Positions 9,745 through 18,892 of a stretch of DNA of 64,000 nucleotides are shown in pieces (the stretch's first letter is position 1; each line of letters opens with the position of its first letter). The notes below the pieces were generated by a model that made no database searches, had not been told where the DNA came from, and saw only the letters and a list, made by a program, of their open reading frames with translations. Position numbers and translations under genes: made by a program. Source of the DNA: Magnetovibrio sp. (lineage in GTDB: Bacteria > Pseudomonadota > Alphaproteobacteria > Rhodospirillales_A > JABHCV01). The stretch lies in NCBI GenBank assembly GCA_002717285.1, contig PBDF01000015.1:45755-109754 (forward strand). The letters are read 5' to 3'.

Positions 9745-10956
9745 ATGAGTGCATGGATTACGGTTATTGGTATGGGTGAAGATGGTATGCAAGGCTTGAG
9801 CTCTCACTGTATCTCAATGATACAAAAAGCTGAGGTAATTTTTGCTGGTGAACGTCACCATTGTAAGGTTCAGAATACACAGGCAGAGGTTCTTGACTGG
9901 GGCAAGGGGTTTAATCATGCTTTAAAAGAGATTGAAGCACGACGTGGCAAAAATATTGTAGTTTTGGCTTCTGGCGACCCCATGAACTTTGGCGTTGGAT
10001 CCGTTTTGGTGCGAGTCTTTGGTAAAGAGGCCGTGAATGTGTACCCCGCACCTGGATCATTTTCTTTGGCTGCATCACGCATGGGTTGGCCAATTCCTGA
10101 AGTTGATTGTCTGACCATTCATGGGCGCCCAATAGAAAACTTGATTAAGTACTTTTCCCCAGGTGCTCGACTATTGATCTTATCCCATGACGGGTCAAGT
10201 CCAGAGAAAGTTGCAAATCTTCTTAATGTAAAAGGCTACGGTAAAAGCAAAATAAGTGTTCTAGAACATTTGGGGGGGGTTAAAGAAAAAAGAATAGATG
10301 GTAGGGCTGTGTCTTGGAATTATAGATGTGCGCAGGCTTTAAATACCCTAGCTGTAGAGTGTGTTGCTGAAGCAGATACCGTTGCACTTTCACGAGTACC
10401 AGGCTTACCGGATGAAGTTTTTGAAAATGATGGTCAACTGACCAAGAGTGAGGTCCGCGCAATAACCATAGCACAATTGAGACCGCTTCCTGGACAGGTG
10501 CTTTGGGATATTGGTGCGGGATCAGGTTCAATTTCCATTGAATGGCTCAGGCTAGGTGGCCATCGCAAAGCCATTGCTATCGAGAGAGACTGTAAACGTA
10601 TTTCAATAATGAAGCTTAATGCTGCAAATTTGGGTACAATGGATCTAGTCATAATTGAAGGTGATTATCATTGCGTAAAAGATGATATTCCTTTTTCACC
10701 TGATGCCATATTTATTGGTGGTGGTGCATCTGACATTAGTTTACTGAGATCTGCATGGAAAGCTCTTGGGCCAAAAGGCCGAATTGTTATTAATGCCGTC
10801 AGCATAGAAGCTGAGCAGAGCCTTCTGGCACTTCGAGAAGAAATAGGTGGCCAGTTAAGTTGCATTTCAATCAAACGTGCCACACCTATTGGAACTTTTA
10901 GTGCTTTAAAACCGATGCTTAGTGTAACTCAATTTGTTGGGATAAAACCTTCATGA
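9745..10956 (+). CDS. cobL: Precorrin-6Y C5,15-methyltransferase (decarboxylating), CbiE-CbiT fusion
   Basis: CobL methylates C5 and C15 of precorrin-6Y and decarboxylates the C12 acetate. The 403-residue protein fuses an N-terminal CbiE-like tetrapyrrole methylase domain (WITVIGMGEDG at the start, LASGDPMNFGVGSVL near residue 72) to a C-terminal CbiT class I methyltransferase domain from about residue 205 (KSEVRAI, then LWDIGAGSGSISIEWLRL). ATG at 9745 is preceded by AGGTGAG at good spacing and is preferred to GTG at 9736, which would overlap cobH. The stop overlaps the start of cobI by four bases. Confidence 0.95.
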   Translation: MSAWITVIGMGEDGMQGLSSHCISMIQKAEVIFAGERHHCKVQNTQAEVLDWGKGFNHALKEIEARRGKNIVVLASGDPMNFGVGSVLVRVFGKEAVNVYPAPGSFSLAASRMGWPIPEVDCLTIHGRPIENLIKYFSPGARLLILSHDGSSPEKVANLLNVKGYGKSKISVLEHLGGVKEKRIDGRAVSWNYRCAQALNTLAVECVAEADTVALSRVPGLPDEVFENDGQLTKSEVRAITIAQLRPLPGQVLWDIGAGSGSISIEWLRLGGHRKAIAIERDCKRISIMKLNAANLGTMDLVIIEGDYHCVKDDIPFSPDAIFIGGGASDISLLRSAWKALGPKGRIVINAVSIEAEQSLLALREEIGGQLSCISIKRATPIGTFSALKPMLSVTQFVGIKPS

Positions 10957-11660
10957 GTGGCGTTCTTTTTGGGCTAGGCCTTGGGCCTGGAGATCCAGAT
11001 CTTGTAACTATAAAAGCAGCAACTATAATGCGGGAAATACCCGTCATTGCTTATGTAACCCCAGTACGAAGTGGCAAGCCCTGTACATCTTTTGCACGAT
11101 CAATAGCTGAGCCCTATTTGATCGGTGAAAAGGAAGAAATAACTATTGCTATTGAAATGCTTGATGACCCAACACGTGGAAGACAGGTTTATGACGAGGT
11201 TAGTGACAAGATTTCTTATTATCTTGATTCAGGCAGAAATGTTGCAGTTCTGTGTGAGGGAGACCCGTTGCTTTATGGTTCTTTCATGTACATTCTTGAT
11301 CGAATTAAAGATAGCTACAAAGTGCTGACTGTGCCGGGTGTAAGCTCCTTGAGTGCTGCGGCAGCGGCTGCCAATTTGCCATTGGTTACTCGGCATCAAA
11401 CTATTTCTCTTATTCCCGCCACACTAAGTGAGAGTAAAATCAGAACCTGTTTATTAAAAGGGGATAGCATAGCGATACTTAAACTTGGGAAAAATATCGT
11501 AAAGATAAAAAAAATCCTCAGTGATTTAGGAAGATCTTACGACGCAGTCTATGTTGAGCGAGCTTCAATGATGAATCAAAAAATATTGTCTCTTTCAGAC
11601 GCCCCTGATAATGCTCCTTATTTTTCTATCATCCTCTTGACTTGTGCGGAAACAGAATAA
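10953..11660 (+). CDS. cobI: Precorrin-2 C20-methyltransferase CobI
   Basis: CobI uses S-adenosylmethionine to methylate C20 of precorrin-2. The 235-residue protein shows the tetrapyrrole methylase fold: GLGLGPGDPDLVTIKA at residues 6-21, the VAVLCEGDPLLYGSFMY loop around residue 95 and the TVPGVSSLSAAAAAANLPL segment. The start ATG overlaps cobL (ATGA), and its stop TAA shares a base with the start of the next gene. This indicates tight translational coupling. Confidence 0.94.
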   Translation: MSGVLFGLGLGPGDPDLVTIKAATIMREIPVIAYVTPVRSGKPCTSFARSIAEPYLIGEKEEITIAIEMLDDPTRGRQVYDEVSDKISYYLDSGRNVAVLCEGDPLLYGSFMYILDRIKDSYKVLTVPGVSSLSAAAAAANLPLVTRHQTISLIPATLSESKIRTCLLKGDSIAILKLGKNIVKIKKILSDLGRSYDAVYVERASMMNQKILSLSDAPDNAPYFSIILLTCAETE

Positions 11661-13456
11661 TGACAGCGATTCTGGTACTAGATCAAGCTGCAATAAAACT
11701 TGCACAAGTCATTAAATGCACAATTGGCAACGCCTGCATCTATGGCCTAGTTAATCGGGTTGAAGGAGCTGATGAAAGCTTCAAAGAGACGGTATCGCAA
11801 TTGCAAAGCTTGTATCAATCTGGTGAAAGTATTATTGGTTTGTGTGCAACCGGTATTCTTGTGCGTGCCTTAGCCCCTGTGTTGAAAGATAAGAAGTATG
11901 AGCCTGCAGTCTTAGCTGTGGCAGCAGATGGTTCGGCAGTCGTGCCAATTCTGGGGGGCCATAATGGTGCTAATAGTTTAGCTAACCAGATAGCCACGGC
12001 TATTGGTGGTATCGGAGCAATCACCACAGCAAGCGATATTCGCCTTGGAGTTGCTATAGATGATCCACCTGAAGGGTGGAATGTTAACAATCGGAATGCT
12101 GCAAAGGGTATTTTTTCCCGCATGCTAGCAGGGAAACCAATTCGTTTGGAAATTAGCTCTGGTGATGTTAGGTGGTTGAAACAATCAAATATAAAGTTTG
12201 ATGATAATGCAGAAGGGCCCTGCATACAAGTAACAGAAAAGGTCATCGCCGAGCCAAAAAGCAATTTGGTTCTACATCCTCCCGTTCTAGCTTTGGGTGT
12301 TGGATGCGAACGCAATTGTGACCCTGAAGAGCTTGAGAATCTCGTTCGTGAAACTCTTAAGGATGCAGGTTTATCTGCAAGTTCGATCAGCTGTGTGGCC
12401 TCTCTGGATCTTAAAATGGATGAGTTGGCTGTTAATGAGTTAGCTGCGTCCCTTGGGGTCCCGGCTCGTTTCTTCTCTGCCAAAGAACTTGAAGCGCTAA
12501 CGCCGTATCTTGATAATCCGTCAGAGACAGTTTTTGACGCTGTGGGGTGCCATGGAGTTTCAGAGGGCGCTGCTATTGCAGCTGCTGGAAGTAAAGCTAC
12601 ACTTCGGGTTGGAAAACATCGTTCTTTAAGGGCTACCTGCGCTATTGCAATAAACCCAGAGGGCATAATAGGCAATCAAGTTGGCCGTGGGCGCGGTCAC
12701 CTCAGTATCATAGGGATAGGCCCTGGAGCTGATGGCTGGCGCACACCTGAGGCGACGGCCTTACTCTCTGCTGCTAGCGATTTGGTCGGTTATAGTTTGT
12801 ACCTTGATTTGGTTGGAGATTTTATTGTGGGTAAAAATCGCCACGTGTCTGAGTTAGCACAAGAAGAAGAGCGAGTTCGGCGTGCACTTGACCTTGCCGC
12901 CAAGGGGCGAAATGTTGCTCTTGTGTGTTCGGGAGATGCTGGTATTTATGCTCTAGCTACCTTAGCATTTGAGCTAATTGATCGAGAAAATAAGACTGAA
13001 TGGAACCGTATTTCAATTCAGGTGACGCCGGGTATCTCGGCTTTGCAGGCTGCTGCTGCACGAATCGGTGCACCTATTGGCCATGATTTCTGCACCATAT
13101 CTTTGTCAGATTTATTGACTCCATTTGAGGAGATAGAAAAACGCATCCAGACAGCGACAGAGGGCGATTTTGTTATCGCCTTCTATAATCCAGTTTCAAA
13201 GCGAAGGCGTTTTCAATTAGCTAGGGCTAAAGAGATACTAATATCGGCACGTGGCCCTAACGTGCCTGTGGTGATAGCGCGAAATTTGGGTCGTGAAGAA
13301 GAAAACATCGATGTTATAAAATTGGGAGAATTGACGCCAGATCACGCTGACATGGTAACAATTGTATTGGTTGGTAATTCTCAATCACGTTTGATTGAAC
13401 ACGGAGGAAGATACTGGGTTTATACCCCACGGGGTTATGCGGTGAAAATGATTTAA
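11660..13456 (+). CDS. CbiG-CobJ fusion: precorrin-5A hydrolase plus precorrin-3B C17-methyltransferase
   Basis: The predicted protein is about 598 residues in two parts. Residues 1 to about 335 are CbiG: an N-terminal domain with GLCATGILVRALAP and VPILGGHNGANSLA, a linker, and a C-terminal CobE-like domain starting at LALGVGCERNCDPEE. Residues from about 345 are CobJ: LSIIGIGPGADGWRTPEA, NVALVCSGDAGIYALA and VTPGISALQAAAARIGAP. CbiG opens the lactone and releases the C20 fragment after ring contraction; CobJ methylates C17. ATG 11660 overlaps the cobI stop by one base. Such fusions are known in alphaproteobacteria. What is unusual is a CbiG hydrolase beside CobN with no CobG or CobZ monooxygenase in view. 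Confidence 0.92.
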   Translation: MTAILVLDQAAIKLAQVIKCTIGNACIYGLVNRVEGADESFKETVSQLQSLYQSGESIIGLCATGILVRALAPVLKDKKYEPAVLAVAADGSAVVPILGGHNGANSLANQIATAIGGIGAITTASDIRLGVAIDDPPEGWNVNNRNAAKGIFSRMLAGKPIRLEISSGDVRWLKQSNIKFDDNAEGPCIQVTEKVIAEPKSNLVLHPPVLALGVGCERNCDPEELENLVRETLKDAGLSASSISCVASLDLKMDELAVNELAASLGVPARFFSAKELEALTPYLDNPSETVFDAVGCHGVSEGAAIAAAGSKATLRVGKHRSLRATCAIAINPEGIIGNQVGRGRGHLSIIGIGPGADGWRTPEATALLSAASDLVGYSLYLDLVGDFIVGKNRHVSELAQEEERVRRALDLAAKGRNVALVCSGDAGIYALATLAFELIDRENKTEWNRISIQVTPGISALQAAAARIGAPIGHDFCTISLSDLLTPFEEIEKRIQTATEGDFVIAFYNPVSKRRRFQLARAKEILISARGPNVPVVIARNLGREEENIDVIKLGELTPDHADMVTIVLVGNSQSRLIEHGGRYWVYTPRGYAVKMI

Positions 13457-13468
13457 GGAGCAATATTG

Positions 13469-14260
13469 ATGAGTGTTCACTTTATTGGTGCCGGTCCGGG
13501 CGCCCCAGATTTGATAACTTTACGTGGCTTGAAACTTATCAAACAAGCCGGTGTGGTTCTTTATGCAGGTTCTTTAGTTCCGGAAGCTGTTATTGCTGAA
13601 GCATCAGCCCAAGCAGTAGTTAAGGATACCGCTTCCATGCATTTAGATGAGATTATAGATGAAATGATAGCGGCTAATGAAGTTGGCCTCGATGTTGCCC
13701 GTGTTCATTCCGGTGATCCCTCTCTTTACGGGGCTATAGCAGAACAGATGCGCCGTCTTGACAATTTGGGTATTGATTATGATGTTACGCCAGGTGTATC
13801 GGCATATGCTGCCGCATCAGCTGCCATAAAGTCAGAGTTGACTCTGCCAGGCATTAGCCAAACAGTAGTACTAACTCGCACAGCAGTTCGAGCATCAGAA
13901 ATGCCAAACAAAGAAGATTTAAGTACATTGGGAAATAGTGGCGCCACTTTGGCTATCCACTTGTCTGTAAATAATATTAAAAAGGTAGTTCGAGAGTTGC
14001 TACCTAACTACGGTAAAGGATGCCCTGTTGTGGTCGTCTATCGTGTCAGTTGGCCTGATGAAAAAATTATTTACGGTACCCTTGAGAATATTTGTCAAAA
14101 AGTAAAAAAACAAAAAATAACTCGTACTGCTCTTATCTTGGTTGGAAAAGTGCTAAGTGATGATACGTTCGATGATTCGAGGCTTTATGCTGTAGATCAC
14201 CATCATGTTCTTAGACCACGCAGTAAAGAGTTTTCTAAAGCATCTGTTCCAACCACTTAA
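13469..14260 (+). CDS. cobM: Precorrin-4 C11-methyltransferase CobM
   Basis: CobM methylates C11 of precorrin-4. The 263-residue protein starts with VHFIGAGPGAPDLITLRGL, followed by DTASMHLDEI, ARVHSGDPSLYGAIAEQM and YDVTPGVSAYAAA, the usual tetrapyrrole methylase blocks. A good ribosome site (AAGGAG at 13455) lies ahead of ATG 13469; an in-frame TTG sits three bases upstream. The gene overlaps the end of the convergent cobK by about 26 bases. Confidence 0.95.
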   Translation: MSVHFIGAGPGAPDLITLRGLKLIKQAGVVLYAGSLVPEAVIAEASAQAVVKDTASMHLDEIIDEMIAANEVGLDVARVHSGDPSLYGAIAEQMRRLDNLGIDYDVTPGVSAYAAASAAIKSELTLPGISQTVVLTRTAVRASEMPNKEDLSTLGNSGATLAIHLSVNNIKKVVRELLPNYGKGCPVVVVYRVSWPDEKIIYGTLENICQKVKKQKITRTALILVGKVLSDDTFDDSRLYAVDHHHVLRPRSKEFSKASVPTT

Positions 14261-14990
14261 AGGCATCTTCGAAATTTTCCACATGTTCACCCGGTTCTGG
14301 AAGGGGGCGGCGAATTAGGACAATTGGAATACGTTTTCGTATAGCTGCAATGATTTTAGTCTCCGTCGCATCCCCGCCGCTTTGTTTTGACAGTAAGGTG
14401 TCAATAGCGAATCTTTCCATCAAGGCAAGCTCTTCTTCTAAGCTGTAGGGTGGACGGCCAGTAATAAAAGTAAAATTCTCTGCAAAAGCTGACCTGTCAG
14501 CTTTTTCTATGACTCTAATAAAGAATTGAATATTAGTAAGTTTTTGTAGTTTATCAAGATCGCCATGACCGGTGGTAACGAGAACCCGTTTAGCAATTTT
14601 TTGCAGTATTAGCGTTGCATGAGCCATGTCATTGGCTTCAACAAATTTAGTACCTGATGGCAAATCCCAGGGAGGCCTTCTAAGAGATAATCTTGGTGTG
14701 TCCGTACATATACAAGCGTCATATGCGTTGGCAGAAATTTTTTTTGCGAATGGGTGAGTAGCATCTATCAGAAATTTAATTTTTTCTTTAGTTATATATT
14801 CAGCTAGACCAGCACTTCCACCAAAGCCACCAACCCTTACAGTCGTGACAAATTTACGAATTGGTTTTGTTCGTCCTGCTATAGAATAAATTACCTCAAA
14901 ACGTTCGGAAAAATGTGCGTGGACTTTTTCCGCTAATGAAGCCGCCTCACTTGTGCCGCCTAAAATTAGTATGCGTGAAATTTCAGTCAT
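14235..14990 (-). CDS. cobK: Precorrin-6A reductase CobK
   Basis: CobK reduces precorrin-6A with NADPH. The 251-residue protein starts with the nucleotide-binding segment ISRILILGGTSEAASLAEKV and contains IDATHPFAKKIS, LVTTGHGDLDKL and a C-terminal LLSKQSGGDATETKIIAA, all typical. ATG at 14990 overlaps the end of cbiD by eight bases; earlier starts (15053) would bury more of the frame in cbiD. It is the second gene of a cbiD-cobK minus-strand operon facing cobM, with which it overlaps at the 3' end. Confidence 0.93.
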   Translation of the reverse strand: MTEISRILILGGTSEAASLAEKVHAHFSERFEVIYSIAGRTKPIRKFVTTVRVGGFGGSAGLAEYITKEKIKFLIDATHPFAKKISANAYDACICTDTPRLSLRRPPWDLPSGTKFVEANDMAHATLILQKIAKRVLVTTGHGDLDKLQKLTNIQFFIRVIEKADRSAFAENFTFITGRPPYSLEEELALMERFAIDTLLSKQSGGDATETKIIAAIRKRIPIVLIRRPLPEPGEHVENFEDAFKWLEQML

Positions 14991-16077
14991 TGGCACGTCC
15001 AACGAGTTGGCCGCCTCTGTCAAAAATACAGACTTCAACCTCAACAACACCATCCAACATTTTAAGAGCCTCCAGTCTAGCTTTTTCTGCTATCAAATTA
15101 GCTAATTCTAGGTTTTCGGTGTGTGCAAGATCAAGTACTGCCATAGCTGTGACGGAGTCCTCGGCAGACTGTTTTATTTCTTCTCTGGCGCCAAGCTCGT
15201 CAAAGCACGATGCTAGTTTTTTGAAGTCTAGTTCTGAACGAGCTGAGTGTAGATCCATGTGGCCTTGTGCTAACTTTGTCAGCTTTCCAAATCCACCTGC
15301 TAGAGTTAGCTTTTTTACTGGGTGATGGCGGAGGTATTTAAGAACGCCTCCAGCAAAGTCACCCATATCAATTAAAGCTGAGGGTTCAAGTTGATAAAGT
15401 TTCTTGATTGCCTCCTCCGATGTGTTGCCAGTAGAAGCCGCCAGATGCGTTAGTCCCGTGGCCCTTGCTACATCAATTCCTCTATGAATAGAATGAATCC
15501 AGGCAGAGCATGAATATGGTCGTACAATACCAGTAGTGCCTAATACTGAAAGTCCTCCTGTAATGCCCAATCGACCATTCATTGTCTTCTCAGCGAGATC
15601 TTTGCCCCCTGGAATAGAAACGGTAACTTCAAAATCTACAGCTTGACTTTTATATTTTGCAACTTCTTGTATTACATCACTAATCATTTTTCGTGGTGCT
15701 GGGTTAATGGCAGGCTCTCCAATAGGAATTGGTAGTCCTGGTAGGGTTACTGTCCCAACCCCATCACCAGCATAGAAAGTAATGCCGTTGCCGGGCTGCC
15801 CTAGTTTAATGCATACAACGATTTCAGCACCATGGGTAACATCTGGATCATCTCCGGCATCTTTTATAATTCCTGCGCAAGCCATGTCCTTTTTGAGTAC
15901 ATGTCTTGAGAGGTGGAAAGTGGGTTTTTCTCCGTGTGGTAGTTGTATTGAGACGCTTTCTTCAAATTTTCCTTGGATAAGGGCAATCATGCAGGCCTTT
16001 GCAGCCGCAGTAGCACATGCCCCTGTTGTCCATCCTGTACGAAGTGCTCTTCGTGGTTTGAAAGTGCCCTGTTCCAT
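14983..16077 (-). CDS. cbiD: Cobalt-precorrin-5B C1-methyltransferase CbiD
   Basis: CbiD methylates C1, coupled to deacylation, in the early-cobalt pathway. The 364-residue protein begins with the signature LRTGWTTGACATAAAKA and continues with AGIIKDAGDDPDVTHGAEI, GVGTVTLPGLPIPIGEPAINP and the GFGKLTKLAQGHMDLHSAR block. No CobF (the aerobic C1-methyltransferase) is visible, so CbiD probably does that step, although the cluster otherwise follows the CobN route. It heads a two-gene operon with cobK. Confidence 0.95.
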   Translation of the reverse strand: MEQGTFKPRRALRTGWTTGACATAAAKACMIALIQGKFEESVSIQLPHGEKPTFHLSRHVLKKDMACAGIIKDAGDDPDVTHGAEIVVCIKLGQPGNGITFYAGDGVGTVTLPGLPIPIGEPAINPAPRKMISDVIQEVAKYKSQAVDFEVTVSIPGGKDLAEKTMNGRLGITGGLSVLGTTGIVRPYSCSAWIHSIHRGIDVARATGLTHLAASTGNTSEEAIKKLYQLEPSALIDMGDFAGGVLKYLRHHPVKKLTLAGGFGKLTKLAQGHMDLHSARSELDFKKLASCFDELGAREEIKQSAEDSVTAMAVLDLAHTENLELANLIAEKARLEALKMLDGVVEVEVCIFDRGGQLVGRAND

Positions 16078-16234
16078 AGGTTATTCTACAACTTTCTACA
16101 ATATTAAGAATGATCTTTTAAAAAAATTATGAGTTTTTTTGTTGTTTGACCTTGAAGGGTGGTGCTGGAAAGTTATCATGCACATAGTAAAGTAAAGAAT
16201 GTTCTTCAGCAGGCAGAGCAAGAGAACCGTAACC

Positions 16235-17062
16235 ATGGAAGAGAATAAAAAACGTAAGTCTAGTAAAGAAAAAAGTAGAGTAACAGTGAAAGTTAAGAAA
16301 AAGGCTGCTACGCCAATTTCTGAGAAAAAAGATGTGAGCCTTAAGAAAAGTGTACAAGCTTCTGTTTCTGAGAAAAAAACTGCAAGCCCAAAGAAAAAGG
16401 TTCTCCCTATTAATGACACAGGGAGACGGACCCCGGAGAAAAAAATATTTATTATCGGGGTCGCTTTAATTAGCGTTTTTTTTCTAGTTTGGGGGACTTA
16501 TGTCGGGCCAAATTATTTTCCCAAACAAGGAGGCATGGAGAAAACTAAGGAAGTTACAGTTCAAAGTATAGGAGTGCCACAAATAGGCGGTTCTTTTCAG
16601 CTTGTTAACCAGGATGGTAAAATTGTTACTGAGGCGGACTTTATAGGAAAGTACATGCTTGTATATTTTGGCTATACATATTGTCCAGATGTATGTCCAA
16701 CGTCACTAACAGTTATTGAAGAAGCGCTTGATATGTTGGGTGATGAAGCAAGTCAGATCACGCCTATATTTATAACGGTTGATCCTGAACGTGATAATCC
16801 TGAGGCTATGAAGTTGTACGTGGAGCACTTTCACCCGAGACAGGTTGGGTTAACTGGTTCAGTAGAACAGGTCAAAGCGGTTGCTAAGGCATACAAGGCA
16901 TATTTTTCCAAGTCTGGTGATGGTTATGATGATGATGACTATCTGATAGACCATTCATCAATCACTTACCTGATGGCTCCAAATGGTAAATTTATTACTC
17001 ATTTTAGTCATGGAGTTGAGGCTCAGTCTATGGCTGAAAAAATTTCGGAAATCCTTAAATGA
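16235..17062 (+). CDS. SCO1/SenC-family copper chaperone (membrane-anchored)
   Basis: SCO proteins deliver copper to, or reduce, the CuA site of cytochrome oxidase. The predicted 275-residue protein has a long Lys/Ser-rich cytoplasmic tail (residues 1-68) with repeated SEKK/SPKK units, one membrane helix (IFIIGVALISVFFLVWG) and a thioredoxin-like domain with the metal motif YCPDVCPTS (CX3C). The late ligand His is probably in DHSSITYLM. ATG 16235 is chosen; an in-frame ATG at 16199 would add 12 residues. The Lys-rich tail is much longer than usual for the family. The stop overlaps the start of cobB, so it may be cotranscribed with a B12 gene. Confidence 0.92.
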   Translation: MEENKKRKSSKEKSRVTVKVKKKAATPISEKKDVSLKKSVQASVSEKKTASPKKKVLPINDTGRRTPEKKIFIIGVALISVFFLVWGTYVGPNYFPKQGGMEKTKEVTVQSIGVPQIGGSFQLVNQDGKIVTEADFIGKYMLVYFGYTYCPDVCPTSLTVIEEALDMLGDEASQITPIFITVDPERDNPEAMKLYVEHFHPRQVGLTGSVEQVKAVAKAYKAYFSKSGDGYDDDDYLIDHSSITYLMAPNGKFITHFSHGVEAQSMAEKISEILK

Positions 17063-18408
17063 AGGCCCCAACAGGTGCGGTTAAAGGTCTTATTATTGCC
17101 GCACCATCCTCTGGTAGTGGCAAAACCGTCCTGACGTTGGGTCTGTTGCGCTATCTTTCTATTATTGGAAAATCTATTACATCGGCAAAGGCAGGCCCTG
17201 ATTATATTGACCCAGCATATCATACGGCTGCCACTGGTATGCCCTGTTATAACCTGGATCTTTGGGCTATGAGACCCTCTATACTTTATGAAGTCGCTAC
17301 CCTCGGTTCTGCTGATGCCATAGTGATATGTGAGGGAGTGATGGGCCTATTTGATGGCGCTATTATGGAGCAAGCTTCAACAGCTGATCTTGCTCAAGTT
17401 ACTGGTTGGCCTGTAGTATTAATCATTGATGCTGCAGCCCAAGGTGCCTCAGCTGGTGCAGTGCTTCGAGGTTTTGCTACTCATCGTCCAAATTTTTCTC
17501 CTGTTGGTGTTATTTTTAATCGTGTTGGCGGCATACGCCATAAGGATATTCTTCGGAAGGCTGCAATTCGCGCTGCGCCAGATGTGAAGATTTTAGGCTT
17601 TGTACCTCGGTCAACTGACTTAAATCTACCTGACCGCCATTTAGGGCTCATTCAGGCAGTTGAGCACGCTGACCTTGAAAAATTCCTTGATTCTGCTGCA
17701 AATTTGGTTGAAAAAAATATTGATATTGATGAGTTTTTATCTTTGGCTCGGCCCTTGAAATTAAGTGGTGGTGTTTCTTCAAGTCCAATCGCTCCTTTGG
17801 GACAACGGATTGCCATTGCAGACGATCAAGCCTTTTCATTCCGTTACACAATAACTCTTAATGGTTGGAAAAAAGAAGGAGCTGAACTAAACTTTTTCTC
17901 TCCCCTTCTTGATCAAGCACCAACTGTGGATGTAGATGCAATTTATTTGCCTGGTGGCTACCCAGAACTTCATTGCCATCGTTTAGCTTCATCAAAAAAT
18001 TTTATGCACGGACTTAGAACGGCGGCAGAGAGAGGAGCAACTGTGTATGGCGAATGTGGCGGTTACATGGTTTTAGGTAAAGGTTTGATCGACATGGAGG
18101 GAAAATACCATCCTATGGCTGGGTTGCTTCCTCTTGAGACATCTTTTGCTCAGCGCAAACTTCATTTGGGATATCGAGAAGTAGAACTAGATACCGAGGC
18201 AGTACGTGGTTCAGGTGGCATTCTGGGAAGCGCTGGCCAGCGGTTTCGTGGCCACGAGTTTCATTATGCTACTATTTTTGACCAAAAAGCAGGCACTCCT
18301 CTATTCCACTCATATGATGCTGCTGGTAGCCGGCTTGGTCCAGCCGGTCTTGCCAAAGGACGAGTTATGGGATCATTCATCCACCTCATTGATCGTAAGG
18401 ATGGTTAG
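17059..18408 (+). CDS. cobB: Cobyrinate (hydrogenobyrinate) a,c-diamide synthase CobB
   Basis: CobB amidates carboxylates a and c using glutamine and ATP, just before cobalt insertion in the CobN route. The 449-residue protein has an N-terminal P-loop ([17 protein letters not shown]), [16 protein letters not shown] and [11 protein letters not shown]. The C-terminal class I amidotransferase domain has [23 protein letters not shown] (Cys nucleophile) and GHEFHYATI. Its start overlaps the upstream SCO1 gene by four bases. Confidence 0.95.
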   Translation: MKAPTGAVKGLIIAAPSSGSGKTVLTLGLLRYLSIIGKSITSAKAGPDYIDPAYHTAATGMPCYNLDLWAMRPSILYEVATLGSADAIVICEGVMGLFDGAIMEQASTADLAQVTGWPVVLIIDAAAQGASAGAVLRGFATHRPNFSPVGVIFNRVGGIRHKDILRKAAIRAAPDVKILGFVPRSTDLNLPDRHLGLIQAVEHADLEKFLDSAANLVEKNIDIDEFLSLARPLKLSGGVSSSPIAPLGQRIAIADDQAFSFRYTITLNGWKKEGAELNFFSPLLDQAPTVDVDAIYLPGGYPELHCHRLASSKNFMHGLRTAAERGATVYGECGGYMVLGKGLIDMEGKYHPMAGLLPLETSFAQRKLHLGYREVELDTEAVRGSGGILGSAGQRFRGHEFHYATIFDQKAGTPLFHSYDAAGSRLGPAGLAKGRVMGSFIHLIDRKDG

Positions 18409-18421
18409 ATTGACTAAAATT

Positions 18422-18859
18422 ATGAAAAAATTGCCATTTTGGCGTGAAAAAAAGTTAAGTCAGATGAATTCACAAGAATGGGAATCCCTGTGTGATGGTT
18501 GTGGTAAATGCTGTCTGGAAAAGCTCGAGGATTTAGATACGGGAGAAATAAACTATACCAACATTGGATGCGAACTTTTGGATGTAAAAGGTTGTCGCTG
18601 TATGAATTATGAAGAGCGAGATCGTTATGTTCCTGATTGTGTGCGGTTGAACTCGATAAATATTGCTTCTTTAAAGTGGATGCCATCAACTTGCGCTTAT
18701 AAACTACTATCCGAAGGAAAAGATTTGCCGGATTGGCACCCATTGATAAGTGGCAACCCAAATTCTGTTCACGAGGCTAAGGTGTCTATTCGTGGCCGTG
18801 CAATCGCGGCAGCTGCAGCAGGTGACCTAGAGGATCATATTGTTCAGTGGCCTAAATAA
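18422..18859 (+). CDS. YcgN/UPF0260-family Cys-cluster protein
   Basis: The predicted protein of about 145 residues closely follows the YcgN family layout: [12 protein letters not shown] at the N-terminus, [16 protein letters not shown] (Cys ligands probably for a metal or Fe-S site), [42 protein letters not shown] and a closing SIRGRAI block. The biochemical function is unknown. ATG 18422 matches the usual N-terminus; ATG 18401 (overlapping the cobB stop) is possible and lies just after AAGGA. It is probably cotranscribed with cobB. Confidence 0.88.
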   Translation: MKKLPFWREKKLSQMNSQEWESLCDGCGKCCLEKLEDLDTGEINYTNIGCELLDVKGCRCMNYEERDRYVPDCVRLNSINIASLKWMPSTCAYKLLSEGKDLPDWHPLISGNPNSVHEAKVSIRGRAIAAAAAGDLEDHIVQWPK

Positions 18860-18892
18860 ACAATGCTACTGTAATTTATGAGGAGAAGACAT

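Noticed and set aside
11815..12675. 286-codon minus-strand frame opposite the cbiG-cobJ gene
   Set aside because: A shadow of the plus-strand gene; composition is Ser/Arg-rich and has no motif.
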